From: JACDDK01 sp035689095 | GTDB lineage: Bacteria > Actinomycetota > Rubrobacteria > Rubrobacterales > Rubrobacteraceae | Assembly (NCBI GenBank): GCA_035689095.1 | Contig: DASSMB010000195.1 | Coordinates: 1-60,508, forward strand | Length of the DNA stretch: 60,508 bases | Reading direction: 5' to 3' | Shown here: positions 10,111-18,105 of the stretch, piece after piece | How positions within the stretch are numbered: position 1 is the stretch's first letter | Layout of the letters: each line of letters begins with the position of its first letter | Notes under the pieces: model-generated | Database searches by the model: none | Seen by the model: the letters and a program-made list of their open reading frames with translations, nothing else | What the model was told of the DNA's origin: nothing | Translations under genes and position numbers: made by a program

Positions 10111-10142
10111 CAACCCTCACTGGCCTTTAGTAAATCGCAAAA

Positions 10143-10173
10143 CCGGGACCGCCTCACGCGGAGACGATCCCGG
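10143..10173 (-). terminator. Hairpin between the two sortase genes
   Basis: CCGGGA (10143-10148) pairs with TCCCGG (10168-10173). Additional inner pairs are possible and a TTTT run follows on the minus strand. It lies between the two sortase genes, so the pair may be separately transcribed. Confidence 0.45.
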
Positions 10174-10206
10174 CTCGATAGCATCCTCTGCGTCCGCCTC
10201 CTATCC

Positions 10207-10926
10207 CTAGGCCTCGACGTCCTTCAGCTCACCGCGGACTATGAGCCTCTCAGTGTTCGAGTAGTCCGGGTTGCCGTTGGCGTCCACGTTGACGATCTCG
10301 CACGTCTGAAGAGTGATGACGTTCTTGCCCGGCACGGGGTTCAGCACGTCTACCTCAGTCGGGTGGACGATCTTCTTCTCAGACACCTTGTAAGTGTACT
10401 TCTGGCCGTCGGCGTCGGTGACGATGATGTCATCCCCCTTCTCCAGCGTGCCGATGCCGTCGAATGCCTTGTAGCTGGGCGTCCCCTGGTAGCCCTCGAC
10501 GTGGCCCGCGAAGTAGACGTTCGCCTCCTTCTTCCACGGCCATCCGGTCGCGAAGCCACCGGATTTCGTCGGGTACCGGATGTGAATCGCCGCGTTGTTG
10601 GTCAACATCTGCGTATCGTCACCCTGCCCAGTCGGAAGATCCTTGAAGTCCTTGCCCAACTTCGGGATGGAAAGTCCGAGGGTCTTCTCCTTCGGCACCT
10701 TCGCAACGAGCTTCTTCTCACCCTTGCCGGAGTCTTTTTTCGCGTCGGACTTCTTCGCGTCGGACTTTTTAGTGTCGGACTCTTTCTTGGGAGCGGCCTT
10801 CTCGGACTTCTTGTCGGAAGCCTTGCTCCCCTGATCACCGCCGGACTGACCGGACGAGCCGCACGCGGCGAGCCCCACCACCATCGTCAGAGCCGCCACC
10901 AACAACACCATCTTCCTTAAAACCAT
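10207..10926 (-). CDS. Sortase with lipoprotein signal peptide (copy 2)
   Basis: The 239-residue sortase paralogue has H142 in FAGHVEGY, C209 in ITLQTCEIV and R227 in TERLIV. ITLQTC matches the TLxTC active-site signature of actinobacterial sortases. Residues 1-22 are a lipoprotein signal ending VVGLAAC, so Cys22 should be lipidated. The following 50-residue linker is built of repeated KKSD/AKK units. ATG 10926 follows GAGGTGATGAG; the frame continues to 10953. No protein with a C-terminal LPxTG- or LAxTG-type signal was found in this window, so the substrate is elsewhere. Confidence 0.9.
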   Translation of the reverse strand: MVLRKMVLLVAALTMVVGLAACGSSGQSGGDQGSKASDKKSEKAAPKKESDTKKSDAKKSDAKKDSGKGEKKLVAKVPKEKTLGLSIPKLGKDFKDLPTGQGDDTQMLTNNAAIHIRYPTKSGGFATGWPWKKEANVYFAGHVEGYQGTPSYKAFDGIGTLEKGDDIIVTDADGQKYTYKVSEKKIVHPTEVDVLNPVPGKNVITLQTCEIVNVDANGNPDYSNTERLIVRGELKDVEA

Positions 10927-11262
10927 CTCATCACCTCGTATTTCGGTTCTCAAACGCCAGAGTCTCGTCGAAGCCCTACAGCCCCGTTTCAGCAGCCAGC
11001 ATCCTAGCGCCCGAACGTAACATAGCGGCTACAACTCGACCAAAGGTTTATTACAAACTCTCTCCGATGTCGAGGGTGCCAACCCTTGTTCAAACCTTTT
11101 ATCAACCCTTATATATCAACGACACACCAGCGCGCAGTATAAAAATGACTCACTATCTCCGCGTTAGCGGACCACATACTAAGGAGATTGCCACTATTTG
11201 TAAAGACTTGCTCGATTGACGCCGCTCTCTCAGAAAATTTCTCAGATATCAGAACAACGGCC
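10927..11262. other. AT-richer intergenic region with iterated motifs
   Basis: No gene is visible in this stretch. On the minus strand it carries three iterated AAGG(G/T)TTG-like units: AAGGGTTG near 11110 and 11087, and AAAGGTTTG near 11099. AAAGGTTT (11042-11049) and AAACCTTT (11092-11099) form an 8-bp inverted repeat. This is the likely control region of the sortase genes, of the phasin-like gene, or of both. Confidence 0.4.
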
Positions 11263-11290
11263 TTGACACGTTAGAATATATGTGTAAACT
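11263..11290 (+). promoter_or_regulatory. Promoter of the phasin-like gene
   Basis: A perfect TTGACA -35 box (11263-11268) is followed after 16 bp by TAAACT (11285-11290). The leader to the ATG at 11356 is about 60 nt. Confidence 0.55.
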
Positions 11291-11355
11291 GCACATAGAC
11301 TTCAAGAAGAGGTCTGCATGTAGGTAAATTGAGAGAGTTAGAGGAGGCAGAGATC

Positions 11356-11859
11356 ATGGCTACGATGGAGAAGACCAACAAGGCTGCGGAGCGGCTGGCG
11401 AAGGCGACGAGCGACTCGTACAAGACGGTCATTGACCACACGGTGGCGCTGCAGGAGCGGAACGTCCGCTTCGCGCAGGGACTGGTGGACGGCGCGGCTG
11501 GCGAGCTTCGTCACCAGGCCGAGAGCAACCGGAGCCTCGTGGAAGAGCTAGTCGAGCGGGCCGAGAAGCAGCGCGGCGCCTTCCAGACCCTCGTGGAGGA
11601 GTCGGTGGACGCCTACATGGACTTCGTGTATGCGCCCTTCAGCTACTACAAGCAGGGTCTGCGGCTCATCGAGACCGAGGTCACGCAGGGCGGGTTCCCG
11701 ATCCCGAACTATGACGACCTGAACGTTGGCGAGGTCACCAAGCTCATCGACAGTCTCACCGCCGAGCAGATCCGGACGGTCCGCGAGTACGAGAAGAAGA
11801 ACAAGAACCGTGAGACCCTCATCGAGCAGTTCGACCGCAAGCTCAGGCCCGCCTCGTAA
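11356..11859 (+). CDS. Phasin-like coiled-coil protein
   Basis: The protein is 167 residues, almost all predicted amphipathic helix, with no signal peptide. The middle AYMDFVYAPFSYYKQGLRLI and the flanking long helices resemble phasin-like, polyhydroxyalkanoate-granule or bacterial apolipoprotein-type proteins. No PHA synthase lies nearby, so granule binding is an inference. ATG 11356 is chosen because GAGGAGG lies at 11341-11347. The gene has its own TTGACA promoter and a strong terminator, so it is probably a well-expressed single-gene unit. Confidence 0.65.
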   Translation: MATMEKTNKAAERLAKATSDSYKTVIDHTVALQERNVRFAQGLVDGAAGELRHQAESNRSLVEELVERAEKQRGAFQTLVEESVDAYMDFVYAPFSYYKQGLRLIETEVTQGGFPIPNYDDLNVGEVTKLIDSLTAEQIRTVREYEKKNKNRETLIEQFDRKLRPAS

Positions 11860-11907
11860 GAGAATCTCTTAAGAGAGCCTCGTAAGAGGACAACAGGGCA
11901 CAACAGG

Positions 11908-11936
11908 AAAGGGCCGGGATCTCTTCCCGGCCCTTT
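11908..11936 (+). terminator. Intrinsic terminator
   Basis: A perfect 12-bp stem, AAAGGGCCGGGA with its complement, has a 5-nt loop. A TTTTTT tract follows a few bases on. It lies 48 bp after the phasin-like stop and could also serve the convergent CsbD-like gene. Confidence 0.85.
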
Positions 11937-11957
11937 CGCTTGCTCTTTTTTCGCGTA

Positions 11958-12146
11958 TTATTTGAGCAGGTCTTTTAGATGCCCCTTCTTCTCCTTCATC
12001 GTTCCCTTGCGCTGGTCAGCGCGGCCTTCGGCCTTCTTGGTTCTGTCTCCGGTCAGGGCGCCCGCGGCCTCCTTCAAGCGGCCCGCGGCCTTATCCATCT
12101 TCCCTTCGCCCTTGTCCTGATTCGCGGTGTTGCGCCGCCTGCTCAT
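11958..12146 (-). CDS. CsbD-like stress protein
   Basis: The 62-residue basic, lysine-rich protein carries GKMDKAAGRLKEAAGALTGD followed by KAEGRADQRKGTMKEK. This is the CsbD pattern of a sigma-B or general-stress protein of unknown biochemical role. It is probably a small unstructured or helical cytosolic protein. ATG 12146 is preceded by AGGAGGA on the minus strand. It converges on the phasin-like gene with the shared hairpin between them. Confidence 0.85.
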   Translation of the reverse strand: MSRRRNTANQDKGEGKMDKAAGRLKEAAGALTGDRTKKAEGRADQRKGTMKEKKGHLKDLLK

Positions 12147-12411
12147 CCTGTCCTCCTTGTTCCCGGTAGCATTTGCTACTTGCGTTTTACCCGCGGGGGT
12201 CGCGCCTAAACCTTCTCATCTGGACTATGGATAGGCACGTAAGTCCCGCAAACGCGGCGATTCCCGGCATCGGGGCTCCGTATCAGGGCTCGACCCGTCT
12301 GGAAGGTAGCTAATTTAGCATAGGCAAAGATCATTGTTTTTCTAGATGTCGGATAGAGGGTCCTGATGCATCCTTGTTAGTACAACCTGTCCAAGACAAA
12401 GGAGTGAGTTG

Positions 12412-12618
12412 ATGAACGCAATGATCTCGGAGCACAAGGAGACGCTGGCGAAGATGCTGGTGGCCCTGTTCCTGGCGGCGTCTCTGCTGATAGCGGCCGT
12501 CGGTCCGGCGGATGCGGCAGCGAGGTCCAAGTGCAGAAACAACCCGGAGAACTTCAGCTTCTTCCACGGCAAGTGCCTCTCCGACAAGAGGATCGAGAAG
12601 CTGACGGGCGGCGAGTAG
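12412..12618 (+). CDS. Secreted micro-protein with two cysteines
   Basis: The 68-residue precursor has a positive start, a hydrophobic core (MLVALFLAASLLIAAVG) and a probable signal peptidase I site at ADAA|ARSK. The mature peptide would be about 32 residues, with two Cys that could form one disulfide. No family is recognised. ATG 12412 has GGAG at 12401-12404. A textbook terminator follows, so this is a discrete transcription unit and not a shadow reading frame. A role as a secreted or surface peptide is possible but not shown. Confidence 0.65.
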   Translation: MNAMISEHKETLAKMLVALFLAASLLIAAVGPADAAARSKCRNNPENFSFFHGKCLSDKRIEKLTGGE

Positions 12619-12643
12619 ACCAGTAAGGTCGCGTATCTTCTAG

Positions 12644-12674
12644 AAGAGCCGGGGATCGATCCCGGCTCTTTTTT
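12644..12674 (+). terminator. Intrinsic terminator
   Basis: AAGAGCCGGG (12644-12653) and CCCGGCTCTT (12661-12670) form a perfect 10-bp stem, followed by a run of T. It lies 26 bp after the micro-protein stop. Confidence 0.9.
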
Positions 12675-12792
12675 ACGTGTTCTCTCCGGCATCCCAGGCA
12701 ACCTTTTCCAGGCAGCCTTTCAACAGATTTCTCTCCCGATAAATGCTAAAAGGTACTGTATCGTAGGCACTATCAACTAGAGGGAGAGAATC

Positions 12793-13341
12793 GTGAACGT
12801 AGCTGCCATGACCCGCGTGGCTCTGATGGTCGCTGTAACAGCCGCCGCCGCGCAGATAGCGATACCGTTACCCTTCTCTCCCGTACCGTTCACGTTGCAG
12901 GTGCTTGCCGTGATCCTCTCCGGCCTGTTACTCGGCCCGCGCTACGGGGCTCTTTCGCAGGCGCTATACGTGCTCGTAGGGTCTATCGGTGTGCCGGTCT
13001 TCGCCCAGTTCCACGGCGGCCTCGGTGTCGTCCTCGGTCCTACGGGCGGATACCTCCTCTCCTATCCCTTCGCCGCCGCCATTGCCGGTCTCGCCGCCCA
13101 CGCCGCCGCCAACTCTCCCCGCCGCCGCGCGCTGACCCGGAGCTTCGTCTGGGGAACGATCGGGCTAGCTGTCATCTACGCTCTTGGCGCGGCATGGCTC
13201 TCCGTGGTCGCGGACCTGCCGGTAGCGGCGGCCGTGGCGCAGGGAGTCCTGCCGTTCGTGGTCTTCGACGTGATCAAGGTAGGTCTCGCCGCACTCGTGG
13301 CGGTAGCCGCCGCGCCAGCCATCGCCACGTCGCGGGTTTAA
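12793..13341 (+). CDS. bioY: Biotin transporter S component BioY
   Basis: The 182-residue integral membrane protein has about six hydrophobic segments. It carries the BioY signatures PFSPVPFTLQ near the N-terminus, LLGPRYGALSQALYVLVG and GPTGGYLLSYPFAA. It is the substrate-binding S component of an energy-coupling-factor transporter. No bioM or bioN gene is adjacent, so it either uses a shared ECF module or works alone. The start is GTG at 12793 behind AGGGAGAG. No biotin synthesis gene lies in the window. Confidence 0.92.
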   Translation: MNVAAMTRVALMVAVTAAAAQIAIPLPFSPVPFTLQVLAVILSGLLLGPRYGALSQALYVLVGSIGVPVFAQFHGGLGVVLGPTGGYLLSYPFAAAIAGLAAHAAANSPRRRALTRSFVWGTIGLAVIYALGAAWLSVVADLPVAAAVAQGVLPFVVFDVIKVGLAALVAVAAAPAIATSRV

Positions 13342-13413
13342 AGATCCCGGAAGAACCAGGGCTCGCGTCCTTTAACGGATACTACTATTGTCGCCGCCTC
13401 GACTACGAACCCT

Positions 13414-14763
13414 TTATGCCACCGAGTCGAAGGTGCGCGCCAGGATCTTCAGCCCCTCCTCCAGCTCGTCGTCCGCGATGTTGAGCGGCATGAGGGTGCG
13501 GATGACGTTGCCGTACTGGCCGGCGGTGAGGAGGAGCAGCCCTTCCTGAAGCGCCGTCTCCACGACCTTGCCGGTGCGCTCCTTGTCCGGCTCGCGGGTT
13601 CCAGCGTCCTTGACGAGCTCCATCGCCGCCATCGCGCCCCGCCCGCGCACTTCGCCGACGAAGTCGGGGTGCTTCTGCTGGATGTCGCGCATCGCGCCCA
13701 TCACGCGCTCGCCGAGGGCGTTCGCCTTGCCGAGGATGTCACTCTCCTCGAACTCCTCTATGACGGCGAGGGCCGCGGCGCAGGCGAGCGGGTTGCCGCC
13801 GTAGGTGGTGCCGAGGCCGCCGGTGTGGACGGCGTCCATGATCTCCGCCTTCCCCGTTACGCCGCCGATTGGCATTCCGCCGCCGAGGCTCTTGGCAGTC
13901 GTCACTATGTCCGGGATGACGCCGGAGTGCTCGATGGCGAACATCTTGCCCGTCCGTCCGAAGCCCGTCTGGACTTCGTCCACGATCAGGACGATACCGT
14001 GCTCGTCGCACAACTCCCTTAGCTGCCGCAGGTAGAAGTCCGGGAACGGGATGAATCCGCCCTCGCCGGAGACGGGCTCGCCGATTATCGCCGCGACGCT
14101 GCTGGGGTGCACGTAGCTCACGAAAGCCTTCTCCAGAGCGTTGAAGCAATCGCCCTGGCAGCCGCCGGAGCAGTCCTTGCCCGCCGGGCACCGGTACGGG
14201 TACGGGGCGGGGACACGGTAGATCTCCGGTACGAACGGCCCGAAGCTCTTCTTGTACGGGTCGGTCTTGCTCGTTAGCGACATCGCGAGCATCGTGCGGC
14301 CGTGGAAGGCGTTCTCGAAGGCTATAACCGCCGGACGGCCGGTGTAGGCGCGAGCGATCTTGACGGCGTTCTCCACCGCCTCCGCCCCGGAGTTGATGAA
14401 CATGCTGCGCTTCTTGAAGTCGCCCGGCACCAGGGCGTTCAGTTTCTCGGCCAGCTCTATGTAGGGCTCGTACTCGGTGACGTAGAAGCAGGTGTGCAGA
14501 AAGCGGTCCGCCTGCTCCTTGACCGCCTCGACGACGCGGGCGTTCGTGTGCCCGACGTTCAACACGCCGATGCCGCCGCCGAAATCTATGAACGTGTTGC
14601 CGTCGACGTCGGTGAGGAGCGCGCCCCTCGCCTCCTGCACGAACATCGGGGTGGCGATCCCGATGCCCGACGTGACCGCCCTGTGCCGCCGCTCCATCAG
14701 CGCCCGGCTCTTGGGACCCGGTATCTCCGTCTTTATCCTCGTGGACTCCAGCATCTCAGCCAC
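13414..14763 (-). CDS. gabT: 4-Aminobutyrate aminotransferase
   Basis: This 449-residue class III PLP aminotransferase converts GABA and 2-oxoglutarate to succinate semialdehyde and glutamate. It has NSGAEAVENAVKIARAYTGR, the VDEVQTGFGRTGK cofactor aspartate region, the lysine in TTAKSLGGGMPIGG and the Cys-rich loop RCPAGKDCSGGCQGDC seen in bacterial GabT. It follows a ureohydrolase gene and a ruined semialdehyde dehydrogenase on the same strand, fitting a guanidinobutyrate/GABA route. 5-Aminovalerate is a possible second substrate. Confidence 0.92.
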   Translation of the reverse strand: MAEMLESTRIKTEIPGPKSRALMERRHRAVTSGIGIATPMFVQEARGALLTDVDGNTFIDFGGGIGVLNVGHTNARVVEAVKEQADRFLHTCFYVTEYEPYIELAEKLNALVPGDFKKRSMFINSGAEAVENAVKIARAYTGRPAVIAFENAFHGRTMLAMSLTSKTDPYKKSFGPFVPEIYRVPAPYPYRCPAGKDCSGGCQGDCFNALEKAFVSYVHPSSVAAIIGEPVSGEGGFIPFPDFYLRQLRELCDEHGIVLIVDEVQTGFGRTGKMFAIEHSGVIPDIVTTAKSLGGGMPIGGVTGKAEIMDAVHTGGLGTTYGGNPLACAAALAVIEEFEESDILGKANALGERVMGAMRDIQQKHPDFVGEVRGRGAMAAMELVKDAGTREPDKERTGKVVETALQEGLLLLTAGQYGNVIRTLMPLNIADDELEEGLKILARTFDSVA

Positions 14764-14809
14764 CTCTTCCTGTCGGCCTTACTCGTTCTAGTGTACTCGT
14801 TGTCGCGCC

Positions 14810-15064
14810 CTACGCGATACCCCCGAGAGAGATGTACTTCACGTCCAGGTACATCTCTCCCATGATGACTTCCCTCGCGCCCGAAGCCGCTCTCCGCCGA
14901 GGGCTACCTCCACGCCCTCCTCCAGCCCGTCACCGACCTTCATCGCGGCCTGCGTCGGTCAGGGTAGTCAGGACCTCGCCGTTCGCGGGGTTTGTCACGT
15001 CGAAGGTCTTGCCGGAGGCGATTCGCTCCGTCCACTCGCCACCGACGAAGAGCGTCTCGATCAC
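14810..15064 (-). pseudogene. gabD: Decayed succinate-semialdehyde dehydrogenase
   Basis: Fragments of one aldehyde dehydrogenase survive in order but in different frames. A GTG start overlapping the ureohydrolase stop (GTGA) leads into LFVGGEWTERIASGKTFDV and NPANGEVLTTL, then a stop. MKVGDGLEEGVEV from the middle of the enzyme begins at 14943, and VALGGER is fused directly to it. The C-terminal tail GEMYLDVKYISLGGIA ends at 14810. About 85 codons remain of roughly 480, so large internal deletions occurred. The original position in a ureohydrolase-gabD-gabT operon is still clear. It cannot make an active enzyme. Confidence 0.85.
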
Positions 15065-16017
15065 TGTTTTTCTACTCTCGAATGTGCGATCAGACTCAAA
15101 AACTCATGCGCGATGTTGGCGGCCAGAAGCGCCGTTATCTGCGCCGGGTCGTACTGCGGATAGACCTCCACCACGTCGCAGCCGACGATGTTCAGACCGG
15201 CGAGGCCCCGCGCGAACTCCTGCGCCTCGCGGCTGGTGAAACCCCCGATCTCCGGCGTCCCCGTGCCGGGGGCGAAGGCAGGGTCCACGAAGTCCACGTC
15301 GAAGGAGACGTAGATCCTCGCATCGTCCACCCGCTCTCGGATGCGCTCTATCGTCTCGGGGATGCCGATCTTTCTTACAGCGTCCGTCGGAACAAGCTCG
15401 AAACCCATCTGCCGCGCGTCATCCCAGTCGCGCTCGTCGTAGATAGAACCCCGCATCCCCACCTGGATCGAACGCTCCGGTCTCAACAGCCCCTCTTCCA
15501 CAGCGCGGCGGAAAGGCGTACCGTGAGTGTGCTTCTGCCCGAAGTAGGCGTCCCAGGTATCCGGGTGCGAGTCGAACTGCACGAGAGCGAGCGGTCCGTG
15601 GACGGCAGCGGCGGCCCGAAGCTCCGGCAGCGCGATGGAGTGGTCGCCGCCGAGCACTACGGGTATGACGCCGGCTCGGTGGATGGTCTCCAACCCTTCC
15701 GCGATCTTCTGGTAGCTGGCCTCGATATAGCCGGGAACCACAGGCACGTCGCCGTAGTCTATGACCGAGAGGTGATCGAAGATGCCGACACCCAGGCTGG
15801 GGTTGTACCGCCGCAGGAGGTGCGAGACGGCGCGTATCCCCTCGGGCCCAAAGCGGGCTCCGGCGCGGAAGGTGGCGCCTGTATCGAAAGGCGCTCCAAC
15901 GATGGCGACGTCGGCGTTTTCGAGATCCTGCGTGTTCGGCAAGCGCATGAAGGTGCGCACGCCGGAGAAGCGCGGCGTCTCGAAAGAGTCTGCCGGTTCG
16001 TAGCTGGTCACGGGCAT
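15061..16017 (-). CDS. Agmatinase / guanidinobutyrase
   Basis: This ureohydrolase of 318 residues cleaves a guanidino group to urea using two Mn2+. The metal ligands are visible: H126 in GGDHS, D149, H151 and D153 in FDSHPDTW, and D240 and D242 in SFDVDFVDP. The motif GTGTPEIGGFTSREA and the length match the agmatinase/guanidinobutyrase group rather than arginase. Agmatine would give putrescine and 4-guanidinobutyrate would give GABA directly. Linkage to gabT and the gabD relic slightly favours guanidinobutyrase. The substrate is not determined by sequence. Confidence 0.88.
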   Translation of the reverse strand: MPVTSYEPADSFETPRFSGVRTFMRLPNTQDLENADVAIVGAPFDTGATFRAGARFGPEGIRAVSHLLRRYNPSLGVGIFDHLSVIDYGDVPVVPGYIEASYQKIAEGLETIHRAGVIPVVLGGDHSIALPELRAAAAVHGPLALVQFDSHPDTWDAYFGQKHTHGTPFRRAVEEGLLRPERSIQVGMRGSIYDERDWDDARQMGFELVPTDAVRKIGIPETIERIRERVDDARIYVSFDVDFVDPAFAPGTGTPEIGGFTSREAQEFARGLAGLNIVGCDVVEVYPQYDPAQITALLAANIAHEFLSLIAHSRVEKQ

Positions 16018-16163
16018 CTACCGGCCCGCGCTCGGAGCATCCGCTCTCGCCGCTCTCCGGCGAATTTTCCGCGACACGACCGGATGATCTCGCCCCAGCG
16101 CACGTCTCCAGGCGGGGAGATACCCGCTTAGTGTAAAGGTAAGAGAGGCAACCGCTTTGAGCT

Positions 16164-16643
16164 TCATCCCCCGCCCTGCCGGGAACCGTGACGGCCGCGC
16201 GATTCCCTCGGGCTGCGGACCACCATGACCGGACAGTTCGCGTGCCGCAATACGCTGTCCGAAGTGCTACCCAGGAGCCGCCTCAGGGGACCGGAGCCCC
16301 TGACCCCCATGATTATCAGGTGAGAGTCCAACTCGTCGCTCAGGGCGATGATCTCCTCGTCCGCATTGCCCAGCCTCAGATGGGCCTGCGCGACGGTCGC
16401 GCCGGTCTCTTCGATCCTCTTTACTTCCTCATCCAGTATCTCCTGGGCGGCTTTCTTAACCTCGTCGTACAGCTCCTCGTAGATACGCTGACCAGCGGCG
16501 AACGCTACCACCGGCTCCACGAACACGACGTGCAACTCAGAGCCGGTCTTCTCCGCGATCTCACCCGCCACCCGCGCAGCTAATGCCGCAGTGTCGGAGT
16601 CGTCGCTCGCTATGAGTATCTTTGTTGGGAACATGGTGTCCAT
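16164..16643 (-). CDS. Universal stress protein, UspA family
   Basis: The 159-residue protein has the UspA alpha/beta fold, beginning TKILIASDDSDTAALAA. The ATP-binding signature GVRGSGPLRRLLGSTSDSVL fits the G-2x-G-9x-G(S/T) pattern and is followed by CPVMVV. An ATP-binding stress protein of unknown specific role is the best call. The tail SRGRHGSRQGGG is basic and probably disordered. It stands between the ureohydrolase gene and alanine dehydrogenase with gaps of over 140 bp on both sides. Confidence 0.92.
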   Translation of the reverse strand: MDTMFPTKILIASDDSDTAALAARVAGEIAEKTGSELHVVFVEPVVAFAAGQRIYEELYDEVKKAAQEILDEEVKRIEETGATVAQAHLRLGNADEEIIALSDELDSHLIIMGVRGSGPLRRLLGSTSDSVLRHANCPVMVVRSPRESRGRHGSRQGGG

Positions 16644-16862
16644 CTGTTTTCCTCCTCTCTCGCCAGTTTTCCCCGCGAGGCAAAATGGACGGCTCTGGCC
16701 CGTGATGCCGGACGCTCAACCCGCCTGAACCGCAGTGGCTCGTTGCGCTCGCGCACATCTGCGGCGTCCGCCAAACCACCTCTCCTTCCCGACGTGATCA
16801 TATACCCGCGCCCCCTTACGCCGCACCCCGAACGATCCATCGGAGTATCAGGGACGTGTCTG

Positions 16863-17984
16863 CTATCTAAGGAGCTTCGCGGGGTCCATGTAGGACAGAC
16901 CGTGGGCCTCGGCGGTCGGCTCGTGGACGAGGTTGCCGTCCAGCGTGCTCAGGCCCTTCGCCAGCGCCGGGTCAGCCGCCGCGGCTCCTTCTATCCCCTG
17001 ATCGGCTATCCTGATCAGGTACGGCAGCGTCACGCTCGTGAGCGCCAGCGTGGAAGTCCTCGCAACCGCGCCGGGGATGTTCGCCACGCAGTAATGCACT
17101 ACTCCTTCTTCTATATAGGTCGGGTCCGAGTGCGTCGTCGGACGCGCCGTCTCCACGCACCCGCCCTGGTCTATAGCCACGTCCACGACCACCGAGCCGT
17201 CCCTCATGCTCGCCACCATGTCCCTGGTCACGAGCTTGGGCGCCTTCGCCCCGTGTACCAGCACCGCTCCTATGACCACGTCGGATTCGGCGACGTAAGA
17301 GGCGGTGCGCGCGCGGTTCGGGATCACCAGGTCCACCCGCCCCTCGAAGATGTCGGAGAGGTACGCGAGCCGCTTGGGGTTCACGTCCAGCACCCTGACG
17401 ATGGCCCGCATCCCGACCGCTATCTTCGCCGCCTCCGTCCCGACCACCCCGCCGCCGATGATCGTAACCTTCGCCGCCGGAGTGCCGGGGACGCCTCCGA
17501 GCAGCAGTCCCGCGCCACCCTGCGGGCTCTCCAGGCAGTGGGCCGCGGCCTGCGTCGCCATCCTTCCGGCCACCTCGCTCATCGGTGTGAGGAGCGGCAG
17601 GCTCCCATCTGGTGTCTCGACCGTCTCGTAGGCTATCGAGTTGACCTTCTTCTCCATCAGGAACTCGGTGAGTCCCTTGTCCGCCGCGAGGTGCAGGTAG
17701 GTGAAGAGCTGCTGACCTTCCTTGAAGCGGTCGTACTCCTCCGGGATGGGCTCCTTGACCTTCACGATCAAGTCCGCCGCCTCGAAGACCTCTTCAGCGC
17801 TCTGGACCATCCGCGCCCCGGCATCGGCGTACTCCCCGTTCGTAAAGCCCGCTCCCGCGCCGGCCCCCGACTGCACAACGACCTCGTGGCCGTGATGCAC
17901 CAGCTCCGCGACCCCGTCCGGCTGCATCGAAACGCGGCCTTCCTTGTCCTTGATCTCCTTCGGAACCCCTACCACCCGCGCCAT
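16863..17984 (-). CDS. ald: Alanine dehydrogenase
   Basis: The NAD-dependent enzyme interconverts L-alanine with pyruvate and ammonia. The 373-residue product begins ARVVGVPKEIKDKEGRV. It has the catalytic Lys in KVKEPIPEEY, the His in FTYLHLAADKG, the NAD-binding TIIGGGVVGTEAAKIAVGM and DVAIDQGGCVETARPTTHSD. Length matches the family. ATG 17984 is preferred to the upstream TTG because AAAGGA lies six bases before it. The gene has a good sigma-70 type promoter and may support use of alanine as a nitrogen source. Confidence 0.95.
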   Translation of the reverse strand: MARVVGVPKEIKDKEGRVSMQPDGVAELVHHGHEVVVQSGAGAGAGFTNGEYADAGARMVQSAEEVFEAADLIVKVKEPIPEEYDRFKEGQQLFTYLHLAADKGLTEFLMEKKVNSIAYETVETPDGSLPLLTPMSEVAGRMATQAAAHCLESPQGGAGLLLGGVPGTPAAKVTIIGGGVVGTEAAKIAVGMRAIVRVLDVNPKRLAYLSDIFEGRVDLVIPNRARTASYVAESDVVIGAVLVHGAKAPKLVTRDMVASMRDGSVVVDVAIDQGGCVETARPTTHSDPTYIEEGVVHYCVANIPGAVARTSTLALTSVTLPYLIRIADQGIEGAAAADPALAKGLSTLDGNLVHEPTAEAHGLSYMDPAKLLR

Positions 17985-18024
17985 TGTCCGTCCTTTCCCC
18001 AAGACTGCCCGATACCCTGATTAT

Positions 18025-18053
18025 CTTATAACAGGCCTACAGTAAACATGCAA
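18025..18053 (-). promoter_or_regulatory. Promoter of ald, with flanking inverted repeat
   Basis: On the minus strand TTGCAT (18053-18048) and TATAAG (18030-18025) are 17 bp apart, placing the start of transcription some 35 bp before the ald ATG. ACAGTA and TACTGT arms, 12 bp apart (18040-18063), span the -35 box and could be an operator. Confidence 0.6.
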
Positions 18054-18105
18054 TGATACTGTCATATGGGTTGCGAAGGAGTATGAAATAGAGGTAGCCG
18101 GGGTT

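Noticed and set aside
10700..10850. Repetitive GTCGGACTTCTT-like DNA in the second sortase
   Set aside because: It encodes the KKSD/AKK linker and is explained by low-complexity protein sequence rather than a DNA element.
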